A DNA stretch of 14,974 bases, from assembly GCA_905372135.1 (NCBI GenBank), contig CAJPNS010000042.1, forward strand, positions 1 through 14,974. Reading direction: 5' to 3'. Shown here in pieces: positions 13,084 to 14,974 of this stretch. Every line of letters starts with the position of its first letter. The stretch's first letter is position 1. The position numbers were made by a program, and so were the translations under genes. The notes under the pieces are model-generated. The model was given only the letters and a program-made list of their open reading frames with translations, did not search any database and was not told the DNA's origin. This stretch comes from Porphyromonadaceae bacterium (GTDB lineage Bacteria; Bacteroidota; Bacteroidia; Bacteroidales; Paludibacteraceae).

Positions 13084-14974
13084 ATGCGTTTGATACTAAA
13101 ACAGTTATTAATAGTATCGATACCGATGATATTACTATCGGCAGATATATTTTCACAGCAGAGCCGACCTAATAAAACCATTGTCTTCGAGGGTCAAGTG
13201 AAAAACAAAAAAACGGGCAAAGGCATAGGTTTTGCAGCCATTATGATCGACGAACTTTCGCAAGGTATAGCCTGCAATGCCGGCGGACACTTCCGACTAC
13301 CGCATATAAAACCGGGGCGTTACAAGGTAGAAATATCGTGTCTCAACTACATACCGACGACGGTAGACATAGTACTCGACAGCGACACTTCGGTAGTATT
13401 TTGGCTGCAAGAGCAGAGCTATACTCTGTCGGGGGTAGAGGTGATGGCTACTTTCAGACCATCGAAAGGCAGCAATGCCATAATAGGACAGACCGCTCTC
13501 GAATATATCCAACCCGTATCGATAGCCGATGTATTCCTGCTACTGCCCGGCAATGTAATAGGAGGCAATTCGATGCATCAGTTTAACCTCACTACGTCGC
13601 GTCAGGTCGGCTCCGACAAAAACACATCGCTCGGTATGGGCTTGATAGCCGACGGCATACCTATCACAAACGATGCTACGAGGTCGCAGCTGTACGGCGT
13701 CTCGGGCGACGACAATGTAGACCGCACCATATACCGAAGAGGTGCTATCAATGCGGGTATCGATATGCGAAATATCTCTACCGACCATATCGAAAGTATC
13801 GAGATAATACGCGGAATATCTTCTGCCCAAGACGGCAACCTGAGTAGCGGAGCGATACATATCAATTCGCGAAAAGGGGTTACTCCGTGGAGGATAAGAG
13901 CTAAGGCAGACCCGCTAAACAAACTCATATACGTGGGCAAAGGCTTCAAGCTATCGGACAAAGCAGGTTCGTTGCATATCGGTATCGATGGGCTATCGTC
14001 TACTCCCGACGTCAGAGAGCGACTCGAAAGTTTCGTACGTGCAACCATGCAGGCAAACTATACCAACCAGATACTTACCTTCGACGACAAACCTCTCGAT
14101 ATATCGATAAAATGGAGCGGTACGTCGTCGATAAATAGCGTAAAGTCCGATGAACTTGTTGAAGAAAACGACGAATACTATATATCGAACTATTTTCGTA
14201 CAATGCTATCGGCTACGGGTAAATGGCAGCTAAATATGCCTCTGATAAGCAGTATAGAGCTTACCGGCTCGGCAGATATTACAAGAGACATACTTGACCG
14301 TCACAAAATGGTACTAAGTTCGATGGGACCGATGAGTATGCCAATAAGCACCGAACCGGGCGAACACGAAGGAATATTTCTACCCGTAAAGTACTATTCG
14401 GACTATAAGATAGAGAATATCCCACTATATTTTTTCGCACGAATGAATTTAAATTCAATCTTCTACACGGGCAAAAAACTAAATCACAATATAATATACG
14501 GAGCGGAGATAAAGTCGAATAAAAATATCGGCACGGGAGCTATCGTAGACCCGCAACGTCCTCCCTATCCGGGCAATAATACTTTCATACGTCCTCGCCC
14601 CAATTATACGATACCTGCCATCGTCAACGGAGCTGTTTACCTCGAAGATAAAGCCACGCTCGAAGTATCGCGTAAGGCGAAAGCCGATATTCGCTTGGGA
14701 GTGAGAGCCACACACATGTTCAACCTTCCGAGCAATTATGTACTGAGCCACAAATTACTGATAGAGCCTCGCCTGCAGGCAGGTTTCACCATCAAAAGCC
14801 ACACCGAAGGAGGTATACCTGTATCAAACACGTTTCGCATAGGCTATGGCGAAGAAAATAAGCTACCTACTCTCGATATGTTGTATCCCGATAAGCTGTA
14901 TCGCGATTTTGTAGTATTAAACGCATATTACCAGCAACCCGACAGAGACCATCTGATAGTGAATACATACATAC
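13084..14974 (+). CDS. TonB-dependent outer-membrane receptor, 3' end cut by window edge
   Basis: Open from the ATG at 13084 to the edge (630 codons). Residues 1-25 are a signal peptide (MRLILKQLLIVSIPMILLSA..). Residues about 33-112 form a carboxypeptidase-regulatory-like domain (IVFEGQVKNKKTGKGIGFAA, PHIKPGRYKVEI). Residues about 128-264 are the plug (VADVFLLLPGN, GLIADGIPITND, HIESIEIIRGISSAQDGNLSSGAI), with the usual ER/IRG-type end. From about 270 the beta-barrel begins and is incomplete. It imports a nutrient across the outer membrane using TonB energy. It is not SusC-like by its neighbours, since the adjacent gene is a DUF4876 lipoprotein and not SusD. The substrate is unknown; a metal or cofactor would fit but is inference. 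No clear promoter is seen directly upstream. Confidence 0.88.
   Translation, partial: MRLILKQLLIVSIPMILLSADIFSQQSRPNKTIVFEGQVKNKKTGKGIGFAAIMIDELSQGIACNAGGHFRLPHIKPGRYKVEISCLNYIPTTVDIVLDSDTSVVFWLQEQSYTLSGVEVMATFRPSKGSNAIIGQTALEYIQPVSIADVFLLLPGNVIGGNSMHQFNLTTSRQVGSDKNTSLGMGLIADGIPITNDATRSQLYGVSGDDNVDRTIYRRGAINAGIDMRNISTDHIESIEIIRGISSAQDGNLSSGAIHINSRKGVTPWRIRAKADPLNKLIYVGKGFKLSDKAGSLHIGIDGLSSTPDVRERLESFVRATMQANYTNQILTFDDKPLDISIKWSGTSSINSVKSDELVEENDEYYISNYFRTMLSATGKWQLNMPLISSIELTGSADITRDILDRHKMVLSSMGPMSMPISTEPGEHEGIFLPVKYYSDYKIENIPLYFFARMNLNSIFYTGKKLNHNIIYGAEIKSNKNIGTGAIVDPQRPPYPGNNTFIRPRPNYTIPAIVNGAVYLEDKATLEVSRKAKADIRLGVRATHMFNLPSNYVLSHKLLIEPRLQAGFTIKSHTEGGIPVSNTFRIGYGEENKLPTLDMLYPDKLYRDFVVLNAYYQQPDRDHLIVNTYI

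Noticed and set aside
12942..13181. Minus-strand frame with a hydrophobic stretch, like a small membrane protein
   Set aside because: It is the reverse complement of the A/T-rich leader and the signal-peptide region of the receptor; it has no promoter and no family resemblance.

Overview
The window looks like chromosomal DNA of a member of the Bacteroidota, most likely order Bacteroidales. The evidence is Bacteroides-type promoters (TTTG, 19-20 bases, TAnnTTTG), almost no Shine-Dalgarno signals, a split M6 metalloprotease with a type IX-secretion-like C-terminus, a separate RlmL-type methyltransferase, a small ketosynthase-like protein of Bacteroidales type, and a DUF4876 lipoprotein followed by a TonB-dependent receptor with a carboxypeptidase-regulatory-like N-terminal domain. 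I saw no phage, IS element, CRISPR array, tRNA or rRNA.

Layout. Everything from the left edge to about 11.28 kb is on the minus strand; the last 3.4 kb is on the plus strand. Reading the minus-strand block in transcription order (right to left): a lipid-anchored thioredoxin (10808-11281); an SDR oxidoreductase (9938-10672); ribosomal protein S21 with a XerC/D tyrosine recombinase 16 bases behind it (9781-8689); a small ketosynthase-like protein and an RlmL-type 23S rRNA methyltransferase (8632-6925); an outer-membrane beta-barrel protein and a lipoprotein (6843-5356); a flippase-like (UPF0104 / LPG synthase TM) membrane protein (5264-4320); an M6 metalloprotease gene interrupted by one in-frame TAG (4207-2360); a small helix-turn-helix protein (2183-1935); and a bifunctional-nuclease (BFN/DUF151 plus UVR) protein followed by a nucleoside:H+ symporter that runs off the left edge (1835-1).

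The plus-strand block is a two-gene nutrient-uptake-like unit: a DUF4876 lipoprotein (11581-12843), a 240-base spacer with a terminator-like hairpin, and a TonB-dependent receptor (13084 to the right edge, incomplete). Divergent promoters for thioredoxin and the DUF4876 gene lie in the 299-base gap at 11282-11580.

Most genes are housekeeping or envelope functions. The points most worth attention are the amber codon in an otherwise intact protease gene, the DUF4876/receptor pair of unknown substrate, an inverted repeat that overlaps a promoter and a TTG start at the flippase gene, and the ketosynthase-like protein that seems to lack the catalytic cysteine. TAG is an ordinary stop here (it ends xerC and the DUF4876 gene), so the protease TAG is not explained by a changed genetic code.
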